From NCBI GenBank assembly GCA_002409365.1, contig DHUW01000107.1, positions 1 to 24,781 of the forward strand: DNA of 24,781 nucleotides. The letters are read 5' to 3'. Source of the stretch: Anaerolineaceae bacterium UBA5224 (GTDB taxonomy: Bacteria > Chloroflexota > Anaerolineae > Anaerolineales > Anaerolineaceae). Position 1 is the first letter of the stretch; every line of letters begins with the position of its first letter. Position numbers and translations under genes: made by a program. Under the pieces are notes generated by a model. The model was not told the DNA's origin. It worked only from the letters and a program-made list of their open reading frames with translations, and searched no databases. Shown in pieces: positions 1 through 8,307 of the stretch.

Positions 1-86
1 ATTGCTGGAAGGTCTTGATCAGGAAGAGCGCTAAATATTGCGCTTTCCCGCAGGAACTGGGTGAAACTATCGTTTGAAAGGGACAT
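1..86 (-). CDS. CRP/FNR-type cyclic-nucleotide-binding regulator, N-terminal fragment (cut by window edge)
   Basis: Only about 28 codons are visible, read leftwards from an ATG at 86. They encode a start MSLSNDSFTQFL followed by RESAIFSALPDQDL. The pattern of a short helix, then 'FLRES-IFSALPDQDL', is typical of the beginning of the cNMP-binding domain in CRP/FNR regulators, where 'L..-plF..L.deeL' precedes the beta-roll. The start lies 26 bases after the clpC stop on the same strand, so the two are probably co-transcribed. No strong ribosome binding site precedes the ATG; a GGAG lies about 22 bases upstream, overlapping the clpC stop. An alternative ATG at 96 opens only a nine-codon frame. 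The rest of the gene lies outside the window, so the family call rests on a short fragment. Confidence 0.6.
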   Translation of the reverse strand, partial: MSLSNDSFTQFLRESAIFSALPDQDLPA

Positions 87-112
87 TATTTTTCATCCGA
101 AGTAAGTTTCTC

Positions 113-2599
113 CTAAGATTGCTCCTCGACCACTGGTTCAACCAGGTCGGGAACCTTTTCATCAGCTTTAAAGGTCAGCTCGGATTGCCCTTCTTCCTTG
201 CTTACCCGCACAACATCGCCAGCTTTGAAATCACCTTCCAATAAGCGTATCGCAAGTTTGCTTTCAACGTATTTCTGCAAAGCACGCTGCAGCGGGCGGG
301 CACCAAAGAGTGGGTCATAACCCTGTTCAGCCAACCATGATCTGGCAGAATCGTCGATCACCAGGCTTATGCCATAAGTTTTTAAGCGATCAGCAACTTC
401 TTTGACCTGCAAGTCGACGATCTTGGCTACATCTTCCTTCGACAAAGGTGCAAAAGTAATAATGTCGTCAATACGGTTCAAGAATTCGGGTCTGAAGGCA
501 TCTTTCAGCGCCTTTTCGATCTTTTCCTGCGAATCCTTGATCTCTTGAGAATCATCATCTTCCGCAAGGAAACCAAGCGCACCTCCTTTACGAACAAATT
601 CAGTGCCGAGGTTACTGGTCATGATCAGAACTGTGTTCTTGAAATCAACCACCCTGCCCTGACCATCAGTCAGGCGACCGTCGTCCAGAATTTGTAGCAA
701 AGCATTCCAAACTTCCGGATGAGCCTTCTCAATTTCGTCAAAAAGAATCACACGATAAGGGCGTCGGCGAACGGCTTCGGTCAACTGACCACCTTCTTCG
801 TATCCAACATATCCCGGAGGTGCACCAAATAGACGCGAGGCCGTATGCTGTTCACGGTACTCGCTCATGTCAAGGCGTACCAGTGCGTCTTCATCGTCGA
901 ACAGGAATTCTGCCAATGCTTTCGCCAGTTCAGTCTTACCTACACCGGAAGGTCCGATGAAGATGAAGGAGCCAACAGGTCGGCTCGGGTCTTTCAAGCC
1001 GGCACGAGCCCGGCGAATGGCATCTGATACTGCCTTAATGGCTTCATCCTGCCCGATGATACGCTCATGAAGCCGGTCTTCCATGTGCAGCAACTTCTGG
1101 GTTTCAGACTCCAGCAGTTGTGTCACCGGGATACCAGTCCACTGGTTGATCACCTCGGCAATATCATCGGCATCAACTACGTCGTCCAACTTGTTTTCAG
1201 CTTCCCATGCTGATTGTCTCTCGTTGAAGCTCTCTTCGAGTTTTAGTCTCTCGGACTTTAGTTTCACAGCCAGTTCGTATTCGCGATCCAGGCTGGCTTT
1301 TTCTTCTTCTGCCAACAAGCGGTCGATCTCTTTGCGGTCATTCTTGAGGTCATCCGGCAGAGAATATAAAGCTACGCGCAGTTTTGCGGCAGCTTCATCC
1401 ATCAAGTCAATGGCTTTATCCGGCAATTTCCGCCCAGTCATATATCTTGCCGAGAGATTCGCGGCTGCTTCAAGCGCCTCATCAGAAAGCTTGACCTTAT
1501 GGTGTGCTTCATAGCGGTCGCGCAAGCTCTTCAGCATGAGGACGGTGTCTTCAATGCTTGGCTCTTCAACATAAATTGGGGCAAAGCGGCGTTCCAAAGC
1601 GGCATCTTTTTCGATGTACTTGGTATATTCATCGATGGTTGTCGCGCCGATACATTGCAGGTCGCCCCTGGCAAGTGCCGGTTTGAGCATATTGGACGCA
1701 TCCATCGTGCCCTGGGCTGCGCCAGCACCGACAACGTTATGAAGTTCATCGATAAACAAAATAACTTCACCATCACTCTCCTGGATTTCCTCTATGGAAT
1801 TCTTAAGCCGCTCTTCAAACTCGCCTCTAAAGCGAGTTCCGGCGACCATCGCACCCAGATCAAGTGAATAGACCAGTTTATTTGCCAAGATTTCAGGTAC
1901 CTCATCATTGGCGATTTTTTGTGCCAGACCTTCCACAATGGCTGTCTTACCAACGCCAGCTCCACCGATAAGCACCGGGTTGTTTTTTGTGCGCCGGGAA
2001 AGGATTTGGATCAGACGCATGATCTCAGGCTCGCGACCATAAACTGGATCAAGCTTCCCTTCCTTGGCTATCTGGGTCAGGTTGTGTGAGTATTTCTCAA
2101 GGGTCTTGTATCGTCCTTCAAATTTGCCCCTTTGGGTTGCACGAGGACCTCCACGGAGATCCTGGATCACGCCCAAAACATTGGTCCGGTTGATCCCGAA
2201 CTCTTCCAACGTGCGGGCGAGCTGAGTACCTCTTTCAGCCAAAATAGCCAGGAAGAGATGCTCGGTGGAAATATATTCGTCGCCAAGGCGGTTGGCTTCG
2301 GTCTTTGCCATATCAACCACCATCTTGACACGCGGAGTGAGAAAGACTTGTCCGGCTGGTCCGCCAAAAATATTGGCTTTAGGCGTATTTCGTAAAATAG
2401 AATCAATGCGGTCAACCAGGTCACCCGGGACGACGTTCAAGGCTTCAAGAATTTGGGTAACAAAACCTTGTGGCTGTTCGATCAGAGCGAGAAGGATATG
2501 TTCAGAATCGATCTGATTATGTCCATAACGCTGGATGATTTCAGCCGCGCGGGCAGCGGCGTCCTGCGCTCTCTCTGAAAATTTATCAAAACGCATCAT
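113..2599 (-). CDS. clpC: ATP-dependent Clp protease ATP-binding subunit ClpC
   Basis: This is a full-length (828 aa) HSP100 AAA+ unfoldase that feeds substrates to the ClpP peptidase in the cytoplasm. An N-terminal double Clp_N domain occupies about residues 1-150. The first AAA+ module has Walker A GGAGVGKT (212-219) and Walker B ending in DELH (about 284-287). A UVR/M-type coiled segment (about 430-460) separates it from the second module, with Walker A GPSGVGKT (549-556), Walker B ILFDE (about 618-622) and [10 protein letters not shown] (702-711), which contains the arginine finger region. An LGF tripeptide at 675-677 fits the ClpP-docking loop, and the short middle segment separates ClpC from ClpB. 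The start is a doubled ATG (MM) preceded by GAGG. The product is acidic at its C-terminus. A CRP/FNR-like gene follows 26 bases downstream. No clpP is in the window. Confidence 0.95.
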   Translation of the reverse strand: MMRFDKFSERAQDAAARAAEIIQRYGHNQIDSEHILLALIEQPQGFVTQILEALNVVPGDLVDRIDSILRNTPKANIFGGPAGQVFLTPRVKMVVDMAKTEANRLGDEYISTEHLFLAILAERGTQLARTLEEFGINRTNVLGVIQDLRGGPRATQRGKFEGRYKTLEKYSHNLTQIAKEGKLDPVYGREPEIMRLIQILSRRTKNNPVLIGGAGVGKTAIVEGLAQKIANDEVPEILANKLVYSLDLGAMVAGTRFRGEFEERLKNSIEEIQESDGEVILFIDELHNVVGAGAAQGTMDASNMLKPALARGDLQCIGATTIDEYTKYIEKDAALERRFAPIYVEEPSIEDTVLMLKSLRDRYEAHHKVKLSDEALEAAANLSARYMTGRKLPDKAIDLMDEAAAKLRVALYSLPDDLKNDRKEIDRLLAEEEKASLDREYELAVKLKSERLKLEESFNERQSAWEAENKLDDVVDADDIAEVINQWTGIPVTQLLESETQKLLHMEDRLHERIIGQDEAIKAVSDAIRRARAGLKDPSRPVGSFIFIGPSGVGKTELAKALAEFLFDDEDALVRLDMSEYREQHTASRLFGAPPGYVGYEEGGQLTEAVRRRPYRVILFDEIEKAHPEVWNALLQILDDGRLTDGQGRVVDFKNTVLIMTSNLGTEFVRKGGALGFLAEDDDSQEIKDSQEKIEKALKDAFRPEFLNRIDDIITFAPLSKEDVAKIVDLQVKEVADRLKTYGISLVIDDSARSWLAEQGYDPLFGARPLQRALQKYVESKLAIRLLEGDFKAGDVVRVSKEEGQSELTFKADEKVPDLVEPVVEEQS

Positions 2600-3002
2600 A
2601 GTGTTTTTCCTCTAGTTTTCTTTTCTATGCATCATAAATAATGGTGCAATAATTGTTCCAGACTATAGTTTACGTTATGGATGTAAGAAATTGATTAATT
2701 AACCTGTGATTATTATCAAATTTACTTCGAACAGGACGAATGACGAGATTACGGTTTACTTACCACCCCCTCTTTAGAGGAGGAAAGGGGGTGAGAGAAT
2801 GTATTTTCATTCGGCAGCCTCTCCTCCTGGCTTCGTCGTCCCCTGTAAAGAAGACGATACATTCGGCGTGGAAATCGTCCTTTACGGATTTAATTCGTAT
2901 TTCTTTGTAAGGGAGACCTTCCATGGCCTCCCGCAATAACAAAGCGGAATGTTGGACTCGGGACGGCTTGGAACCCGTCCCTTATGAATTAATTCAGAAT
3001 GT
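2600..3002. other. intergenic stretch between clpC and the lipoprotein gene, with hairpins and a repeat-like segment
   Basis: About 400 bases without a supportable gene. The left 150 bases are AT-rich and must hold the clpC promoter on the minus strand, although I see no clean -35/-10 pair. From about 2764 the composition changes and several inverted repeats occur: CACCCCC/GGGGGTG (2764-2770 with 2887-independent partner at 2787-2793), GACGAT/ATCGTC inside about 2850-2880, and GGGACGG/CCGTCCC (2960-2966 with 2975-2981). A 60-codon minus-strand frame here ends in the residues SLTPFPPLKRGW, which I recognise as typical of translated intergenic repeats and not of a protein. I read this as a dispersed repeat or its remnant. 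Confidence 0.5.
2764..2793. repeat. C-rich/G-rich inverted repeat, probable end of a dispersed intergenic repeat
   Basis: The arms CACCCCC (2764-2770) and GGGGGTG (2787-2793) pair perfectly over 7 bp around a purine-rich centre. This type of sequence, encoding 'PFPPLKRG' when translated, recurs in intergenic spacers of many bacterial genomes. No T-tract follows on either strand, so it is not an intrinsic terminator. Only one copy is visible in this window. Confidence 0.4.
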
Positions 3003-3740
3003 TTACTTCATGATCTCGAATGTCCATGGACCGCTTACACTTCCGCTCATAGCCTCCTGGACCATAGCCTGAACGGCAGCCTGCGCCTCTGCGTTATCAG
3101 CATAACCTGATGCTTCCGAGATCTTGTTTACAGCTGCCCGTTTTCCACTGGCACATTCAAGGGTCAGACCTGGAAAATCTTTTGATAAGGCATCTTCTAT
3201 GTAAGGAATGCGCAGGTCCTCGCAATAAGGTGCTGCTACTGCCAATTCCAGTATTTCAAAGGTCATTTTCTTACCTGTTAAGTCTCCGGGGAGGTCTGTA
3301 AAAATGATGTCATCGATCTGGTAAGCATCCATTTTTTCGGTATCGATACATTTTTCCTGTTCGTTATAAGAAGGTTGGTAAAGGCAATAGGTATTGCTAT
3401 CTTTTTGGTATAGTCTTTCAAAGAATTCAGTTTTTGCGTCAGTATAATCAGCTCCACCTGCTACACTGAGCTTGACCTTACTGATATACCAGTTTCGCCA
3501 GTCAGGATTGGGGAACTTGACTCTCAATACCAGGTCATTCCCTCTTTGGGCTACATGCAGCAATTCGACCGTCAATCCTGCCTGAGTGGATTTGATCGGT
3601 TCATCTATCCATGATGTTGTTGCCATATTAGCTAATGGATTGACAGGCTCAGACGTTTCCGTTGGTTTCTTTCCACAACCTGAAACCAATAACACAGATA
3701 ACAGTGTGAAGATCAAAAGCATTCGATGTATCTTTTTCAT
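3003..3740 (-). CDS. putative lipoprotein of unknown function
   Basis: A 245-residue protein with a type II signal peptide: a basic start (MKKIHR), a hydrophobic stretch, then the lipobox LVSGC with the lipidated cysteine at residue 22. A polar linker rich in Lys, Thr, Glu and Pro follows, so the mature protein should be anchored on the outer face of the membrane. The rest looks globular and includes four cysteines beyond the lipobox (in TYCLYQ, EKCID, APYCED and LECAS) that could form disulfides. I do not recognise a family. A good Shine-Dalgarno (AGGAG) precedes the ATG. It lies 152 bases downstream of queA on the same strand; a TATAAA sequence in that gap could give it its own promoter. 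Confidence 0.75.
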   Translation of the reverse strand: MKKIHRMLLIFTLLSVLLVSGCGKKPTETSEPVNPLANMATTSWIDEPIKSTQAGLTVELLHVAQRGNDLVLRVKFPNPDWRNWYISKVKLSVAGGADYTDAKTEFFERLYQKDSNTYCLYQPSYNEQEKCIDTEKMDAYQIDDIIFTDLPGDLTGKKMTFEILELAVAAPYCEDLRIPYIEDALSKDFPGLTLECASGKRAAVNKISEASGYADNAEAQAAVQAMVQEAMSGSVSGPWTFEIMK

Positions 3741-3892
3741 TTTATCTCCTTTCCTTCCGACCCATTGCCGAGCGGAGGGGAAGCGGGCTCATAACTAAAA
3801 GTTTATCGCTCATGGTAATTAAGAATATTTATACCCTAAACCGGACATGGCACTTATCGGATAACTGGAAGAACCGGTTTTCCTGGGCGAAA

Positions 3893-4903
3893 TCATTTCA
3901 ACAACATCGCATCTCCAAATGAGAAAAAGCGATAGCCTTCAGCTTTGGCGATTTCGTAAGTGTTCAATATTTTTTCTTTGCCGGCAAAAGCACTGACCAG
4001 CATAAGCAGGGTTGATTTGGGAAGGTGGAAATTCGTGATCATCGCATCAACACACTTGAAGGTGTAACCGGGTGTGATGAACAGTCCGGTTTCACCCGAA
4101 AAAGCCTGGGTAAGTCCGTCCTGGGAAGCGCTTTCGAGAGTACGCACACTGGTCGTTCCCACAGCAATCACCCTGCCGCCTGCTGCTTTGGTCTGTCGTA
4201 TCGATTCTGCGACTTCTTCGCTTAAGTGGCACCATTCGCGATGGATGACATGCTCTTCAGCCACTTCTTCAGTGACTGGCGCAAAGGTGTCCAGTCCAAC
4301 CCGCAGTTCTATCTTCGCCAGGTTCACGCCTTGTATCTGAATCTTTGTCAGTAATTCCGGCGTAAAATGCAAACCGGCTGTTGGTGCTGCCGCAGACCCT
4401 GGTGTATGGTTATAAACGGTTTGGTAGCGTTCCGGGTCTCCGACATAATTGTGAATATAAGGGGGCAAAGGGGTGTGACCGGCCTGATCGAAATAGCGTT
4501 CAATTGGTTCCCGGAAACGCACAATGCGCTTGGATCCTTCCAAAACCGCTTCGACTTCTCCCACAGGGCCCTTATCCACCTGGAAGTTGCGGTGGACATG
4601 CATCCCACTGCCGCCAACCAACACTTCCCAGTTCAATTCATCCAGTTTATTCAGCAGGAGTATCTCAATCTTGCCGCCTCCCGGCTGCTTCTTACCAAAG
4701 AACCTGGCTGGAATGACCCGCGTTTCATTTACGACCAGCAAGTCACCCGGTCGCAGGTAATCGACAATATCGTAAAAATGGCGATGCTCAACACATCCAG
4801 TTTCGCGATCCAAAATAAGCAAACGGGAATGGTCGCGAGGTTCAACAGGAACCTGGGCGATGAAATGCTCAGGCAGATCGTAATTAAATTCTTCAGTTTT
4901 CAT
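3893..4903 (-). CDS. queA: S-adenosylmethionine:tRNA ribosyltransferase-isomerase QueA
   Basis: 336 residues, normal for QueA. The enzyme transfers and isomerises the ribosyl group of SAM onto 7-aminomethyl-7-deazaguanine at the wobble position of tRNAs for Asn, Asp, His and Tyr, forming epoxyqueuosine. Family landmarks are the opening [12 protein letters not shown], the segment [14 protein letters not shown], the conserved [14 protein letters not shown] around residues 165-180, VGLDTFAPV, and the C-terminal [19 protein letters not shown]. The ATG overlaps the ruvB stop in an ATGA arrangement, so translation is probably coupled. Pairing of queA with ruvB is common in bacteria. Other queuosine genes (tgt, queG) are not in the window. 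Confidence 0.96.
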   Translation of the reverse strand: MKTEEFNYDLPEHFIAQVPVEPRDHSRLLILDRETGCVEHRHFYDIVDYLRPGDLLVVNETRVIPARFFGKKQPGGGKIEILLLNKLDELNWEVLVGGSGMHVHRNFQVDKGPVGEVEAVLEGSKRIVRFREPIERYFDQAGHTPLPPYIHNYVGDPERYQTVYNHTPGSAAAPTAGLHFTPELLTKIQIQGVNLAKIELRVGLDTFAPVTEEVAEEHVIHREWCHLSEEVAESIRQTKAAGGRVIAVGTTSVRTLESASQDGLTQAFSGETGLFITPGYTFKCVDAMITNFHLPKSTLLMLVSAFAGKEKILNTYEIAKAEGYRFFSFGDAMLLK

Positions 4904-5937
4904 TCATCAAAAAGACTCGCCTGGGCGTTGGCTGAGGGGTGATATTCGCGGTCGAAATGATGGTATGCCAGCGCTGTAGCAACCCGGCCCTGTGCCGTCC
5001 GGTCAATAAAACCGCATTGCAGCAGGTACGGCTCAACAACATCCATAATCGTATCGGGCTCTTCGCTGACTGATGCAGCAATCGTGTTCAATCCGACTGG
5101 TCCGCCGTCGTACTTATCGATAATAGCCAGTAAGACGCGCCGGTCCATCTCATCCAGACCGAGAGGGTCAATACTGAGCATTCCCAGACCTTCCTGGGCA
5201 ACACTCTTGGTAATGGTTCCTGCTGCACGTACGTCAGCAAAATCGCGTACCCGTCGCAGAAGTCTTAATGCGATCCGGGGTGTTCCCCGGGCACGGCGGG
5301 CAATTTCCTGGATGCCCTCTTCCTCGAATGGCACATTCAACATTCTGGCTCCACGCCGGATAATGGCTGCCAGCGATTCCTGGTCATAATAATCCATGCG
5401 ATAAACAGCGCCAAAACGAGCTCTTAGTGGTGCTGAGAGCAACGCAAGGCGTGTGGTTGCACCAACCACAGTAAAGCGGGGTAGCTTCAGACGCACAGAT
5501 TTGGCTGCCGGACCTTTGCCGATGATGATATCAAGCGCAAAATCTTCCATTGCCGGGTAGAGAATTTCCTCCACCATTTTTCCGAGGCGATGGACTTCGT
5601 CAATAAATAGGATGTCACCCGCCCGCAGGTTGGTGAGAATCGCCGCAAGGTCGCCTGCCCTCTCGATCGCCGGACCGGAAGTGACCTTGATGTTCACACC
5701 CATTTCGGAAGCAAGGATATGCGCCAGGGTGGTTTTGCCGAGACCGGGAGGACCATGAAATAGTACATGTTCCAGCGCTTCGCCGCGCTGCTTGGAAGCC
5801 TGGATTTGAATGAGCAGGTTATCTTTGACACCCTGCTGCCCGATCAGTTCGTCCAGGGTTGTCGGACGCAACGCCAGGTCGATTTTATCTTCCGATCGTT
5901 TGGCTGCCAGGATGCTGTCTTCGTCTTTGGTTACCAT
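4900..5937 (-). CDS. ruvB: Holliday junction branch migration ATPase RuvB
   Basis: The AAA+ motor of the RuvAB complex, which drives branch migration of Holliday junctions in recombination repair. I place the start at the ATG at 5937, giving 345 residues ([10 protein letters not shown]...), the usual RuvB length. A longer frame runs to 6048, but its extra residues are hydrophobic, unlike RuvB, and overlap the divergent flavin reductase gene. Visible motifs are Walker A GPPGLGKT (62-69), Walker B FIDEVHRL (111-118), sensor GATTR, the ARFG segment and the winged-helix C-terminus ([10 protein letters not shown]). No Shine-Dalgarno precedes the ATG. A TATAAT lies exactly 7 bases upstream, which suggests a leaderless mRNA. 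The stop codon overlaps the queA start. Confidence 0.95.
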   Translation of the reverse strand: MVTKDEDSILAAKRSEDKIDLALRPTTLDELIGQQGVKDNLLIQIQASKQRGEALEHVLFHGPPGLGKTTLAHILASEMGVNIKVTSGPAIERAGDLAAILTNLRAGDILFIDEVHRLGKMVEEILYPAMEDFALDIIIGKGPAAKSVRLKLPRFTVVGATTRLALLSAPLRARFGAVYRMDYYDQESLAAIIRRGARMLNVPFEEEGIQEIARRARGTPRIALRLLRRVRDFADVRAAGTITKSVAQEGLGMLSIDPLGLDEMDRRVLLAIIDKYDGGPVGLNTIAASVSEEPDTIMDVVEPYLLQCGFIDRTAQGRVATALAYHHFDREYHPSANAQASLFDE

Positions 5938-5944
5938 CGTCAAA

Positions 5945-5950
5945 ATTATA
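5945..5950 (-). promoter_or_regulatory. candidate -10 box of ruvB-queA (leaderless start)
   Basis: On the minus strand TATAAT is followed by 7 bases and then the ruvB ATG at 5937. Transcription starting at the usual distance would begin at or next to the start codon. No convincing -35 is seen at 16-18 bases upstream. Confidence 0.45.
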
Positions 5951-5987
5951 ACCGGGAAATAGTTGGATAGTGGCGGCGGCGTTGATT

Positions 5988-5996
5988 TGATACAAT
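5988..5996 (+). promoter_or_regulatory. candidate extended -10 promoter of the flavin reductase-like gene
   Basis: TGATACAAT fits an extended -10 (TGn followed by TACAAT). It lies 32 bases before the ATG at 6029, with a Shine-Dalgarno AAGAGGT (6017-6023) between. It is divergent from the ruvB promoter about 40 bases away. Confidence 0.4.
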
Positions 5997-6028
5997 TGTC
6001 ATGAAGAAAAAGAAGCAAGAGGTAACAT

Positions 6029-6562
6029 ATGCAGAAATTAGAAATCAACCCTTATGACCTATCGATTAACCCGCATCATCTCTTCGATCGCCAAACGCTG
6101 CTCTTGGCAGCAGGCGATTTTTCTGCAGGAGATTTTAACGAAATGACCATAAGCTGGGGGAGCACAGGCATAATGTGGAACAGACCCTTCGTCCAGGTGG
6201 TCGTTCGGCCAACCCGCTTCACTTTTAGCTTTATGGAAGAATATGGGGATTTCACGATCAATGCTTTCCCACGTGAGTATAAGAGAGCGCTTTCCCACCT
6301 TGGTACCCGTTCTGGTAGGGATGGCAACAAGTTGGCTGAAACCAACCTGACGGCAATCGCATCTCAAAAAGTGAAGGCTCCCAGTTTTGAAGAAGCGGAA
6401 CTGACCATTGAATGCAAGACGATTTACAGCGGCGATTTTGACCCATCGGACTTCATGGACCTGACAATTGATGAAAATTACCCAAACAAAGATTACCATC
6501 GCGTGTATTACGGTGAAGTTGTAGCTATTTGGGGAATCGAGAAATTTATCCTTAGTTATTAG
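6029..6562 (+). CDS. flavin reductase family (FMN-binding split barrel) protein
   Basis: 177 residues resembling the flavin reductase-like FMN-binding domain: an N-terminal segment ending in [20 protein letters not shown] (the 'mt.sWg' region, continuing SWGSTGIMW), then [25 protein letters not shown] and the C-terminal [14 protein letters not shown]. Such proteins bind FMN and reduce flavins or use them as cofactor. The substrate cannot be told from sequence; in anaerobes these are often annotated only as flavin reductase. It has its own promoter and Shine-Dalgarno and is followed by a strong terminator, so it is probably monocistronic. No partner monooxygenase is nearby. Confidence 0.82.
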   Translation: MQKLEINPYDLSINPHHLFDRQTLLLAAGDFSAGDFNEMTISWGSTGIMWNRPFVQVVVRPTRFTFSFMEEYGDFTINAFPREYKRALSHLGTRSGRDGNKLAETNLTAIASQKVKAPSFEEAELTIECKTIYSGDFDPSDFMDLTIDENYPNKDYHRVYYGEVVAIWGIEKFILSY

Positions 6563-6613
6563 CTCATCGACAATAGCTCATAGTTAATAGTTGATTGAAA
6601 GAGAACAAACGTT

Positions 6614-6644
6614 CAGAGGGAGCAAGCTCCCTCTGTAGTTTTTT
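6614..6644 (+). terminator. intrinsic terminator after the flavin reductase-like gene
   Basis: A 10-bp perfect stem CAGAGGGAGC (6614-6623) / GCTCCCTCTG (6626-6635) with a very tight loop, followed shortly by a T-run (6639-6644). Confidence 0.8.
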
Positions 6645-6651
6645 CGGTCAC

Positions 6652-6710
6652 TCTGAGCGAAAGCGAAGAATCTTATAGTTGATAGGGCAAGATCCTTCGT
6701 TCCTCAGATT
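6652..6710. repeat. imperfect inverted repeat with GCGAAGAATCTT-type arm
   Basis: The left arm, about 6652-6674 (CTCTGAGCGAAAGCGAAG continuing AATCTT), is imperfectly complementary to the right arm, about 6689-6710 (AAGATCCTTCGTTCCTCAG). This resembles short palindromic intergenic repeats common in bacterial genomes. A 15-base match to the left arm occurs inverted at 14659-14673, in the spacer after the AIM24 gene. The flanking gap 6563-6850 otherwise contains only the terminator and a promoter. Confidence 0.5.
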
Positions 6711-6822
6711 GGAAAGTAAAAAAAAGAGCGAGGAAGGTAGCCTTTACATCCAATGGAAATTCCGATCCTTACTTTATTAGGTTACAACTGCTAAAACCCT
6801 GCTCAGAAAGCGTTTCTCACGA

Positions 6823-6828
6823 TATAAT
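6823..6828 (+). promoter_or_regulatory. candidate -10 box for the B12-binding subunit/meaB operon
   Basis: A perfect TATAAT lies 22 bases before the ATG at 6851. The -35 region is poor (TGCTCA at 17 bases). A Shine-Dalgarno GGAGAG (about 6842-6847) lies between the -10 box and the start. Confidence 0.45.
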
Positions 6829-6850
6829 CCGAAACAGAATTGGAGAGAAA

Positions 6851-7261
6851 ATGACCGAGAAACAAATTCGTGTACTCATTGCCAAACCCGGACTGGATGG
6901 GCACGACCGGGGTGCCAAGGTAATCGCCCGCGCTCTGCGCGACGATGGAATGGAAGTCATCTACACGGGTCTACGCCAAACCCCTGAGATGATCAGCGAA
7001 GCTGCCCTCCAGGAAGATGTTGACGTGATTGGGCTTTCCATCCTTTCAGGAGCACACAATGCCCTGATCCCCCAGATCATGCAAAAACTCAAAGAAAACG
7101 GGCAGGAAAACGTCCTCGTATTCCTTGGAGGGATCATTCCCGAAGATGATATCCAGGGCATGCTCGATGCTGGCATCTACAAGGTTTATGGTCCAGGTAC
7201 GGACACTCGCCAGGTCAGCAGGGACATTCGCGAAGCAGTCAGCCTTAAACAGGCGGAATGA
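6851..7261 (+). CDS. cobalamin B12-binding subunit of a methylmalonyl-CoA mutase-type enzyme
   Basis: 136 residues forming a stand-alone B12-binding Rossmann-like domain. It contains the signature DGHDRGAK near residues 19-26, the DxHxxG motif whose His replaces dimethylbenzimidazole as lower axial ligand of cobalamin. The conserved GLSILSGAH and LVFLGGIIP segments follow. The closest known family is the small or C-terminal domain of methylmalonyl-CoA mutase and related acyl-CoA mutases (ethylmalonyl, isobutyryl). The gene overlaps meaB (stop TGA within ATGATG), and MeaB is the mutase chaperone, which supports the call. The catalytic large subunit is not in the window, so the exact acyl-CoA substrate is unknown. 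Confidence 0.9.
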   Translation: MTEKQIRVLIAKPGLDGHDRGAKVIARALRDDGMEVIYTGLRQTPEMISEAALQEDVDVIGLSILSGAHNALIPQIMQKLKENGQENVLVFLGGIIPEDDIQGMLDAGIYKVYGPGTDTRQVSRDIREAVSLKQAE

Positions 7262-8304
7262 TGTCATTAAGTGAATCCGTGAGAGAGGGCAGCCGTATCG
7301 CCCTTTCTCGTGTTTTAAGCCAGGTTGAAAACAGCACTCCTGCTGGTAAGCAGGTGCTGGATGAGCTCTTCCCCTATACTGGCAAAGCTCACAAAATCGG
7401 TATCACCGGACCTCCAGGCTCTGGTAAAAGCACGCTGGTAAATGCCCTTGCCAGGCAATTACGCACTTTGGAAAACCAGCCGCGTGTCGCCATTATTGCC
7501 GTAGACCCCACCAGCCCCTTCAGCGGCGGCGCCATTTTAGGTGACCGTGTACGCATGCTCGATTTGCAGGGCGACCCAGGCATTTTTATTCGTTCCATGG
7601 CATCACGTGGTGCCCTCGGTGGCCTGGCAACTCAGACCGAAGCCCTCAGCCAGGTTTTTGATGCAGCTGGATACGATTTTATTCTCATCGAGACAGTCGG
7701 TGCCGGTCAATCTGAAGTGGATATTGTCAACCTGGCTCATACCACGATTGTCGTGGATGTTCCGGGACTGGGAGACGACATCCAGTCGATCAAGGCTGGC
7801 ATCCTCGAAATTGCCGATATTCTCGTGGTCAATAAAGCTGACAGACCGGGAGCAGATCAAAGTTTACGCTACCTGAAATCGATGATCGAGATGGGTTACA
7901 GACCGCTGGCGAGTTCAGCAGGTAAACATCGCCTGGCAGAAGCAATGCCGAATCTAAACATGCCCGAATTGGACGAGCAACTGAGCCTGTGGATACCGCC
8001 CGTCCTTAAAACTATCGCTCGCGATTCCGAAGGCATCGAAAGCCTGGTAGGTGAGGTCTTGAAACACCAGAAATTCCTGAAGGAAACGGGCAGGTGGCAG
8101 TTGAAAGAAGCCTGGACTCTTCGAGAAATCGTTCGAAAGCGCATCGAAGGCAGCCTGGTGCTTGATTTCTTCCAGCAACTACCAGTAGCGCTGCTGGATA
8201 AGACCATGGATGATGTCATAAACCGAAAAGTGTCTCCAGCAAGCGCCGTCGAGATATTATTGACGTATAATCGAAACAGAAATCAAACTCATTATTCGGA
8301 GTAA
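7258..8304 (+). CDS. meaB: MeaB-type GTPase chaperone of methylmalonyl-CoA mutase
   Basis: 348 residues of the G3E GTPase family (MeaB/ArgK). MeaB gates loading of adenosylcobalamin into methylmalonyl-CoA mutase and protects the enzyme from inactivation, using GTP hydrolysis. Visible motifs are Walker [10 protein letters not shown] (51-59), the [18 protein letters not shown] switch region (from residue 83), ETVGAGQSE (145-153) and the guanine-specificity NKAD (192-195). The C-terminal segment is the usual dimerisation helix pair. The start ATG overlaps the stop of the B12-binding subunit gene; a second ATG at 7261 is equally possible. It is followed 3 bases later by the aspartyl-tRNA synthetase. 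Confidence 0.95.
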   Translation: MMSLSESVREGSRIALSRVLSQVENSTPAGKQVLDELFPYTGKAHKIGITGPPGSGKSTLVNALARQLRTLENQPRVAIIAVDPTSPFSGGAILGDRVRMLDLQGDPGIFIRSMASRGALGGLATQTEALSQVFDAAGYDFILIETVGAGQSEVDIVNLAHTTIVVDVPGLGDDIQSIKAGILEIADILVVNKADRPGADQSLRYLKSMIEMGYRPLASSAGKHRLAEAMPNLNMPELDEQLSLWIPPVLKTIARDSEGIESLVGEVLKHQKFLKETGRWQLKEAWTLREIVRKRIEGSLVLDFFQQLPVALLDKTMDDVINRKVSPASAVEILLTYNRNRNQTHYSE

Positions 8305-8307
8305 TTT

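Noticed and set aside
2760..2942. 60-codon minus-strand reading frame
   Set aside because: It has no ribosome binding site or family resemblance, and its last residues match the translation pattern of common intergenic repeats.
2960..2981. GGGACGG/CCGTCCC hairpin as terminator of the lipoprotein gene
   Set aside because: No T-run follows on either strand; it is kept only as part of the structured spacer.
3838..3880. AAACCGG/CCGGTTT inverted repeat after queA as terminator or operator
   Set aside because: The arms are 29 bases apart without a T-tract, and no promoter boxes are positioned around them convincingly.
4367..4942. 191-codon plus-strand frame antisense to queA
   Set aside because: It lies wholly across queA and the ruvB end, which have clear family matches; its translation shows no domain.
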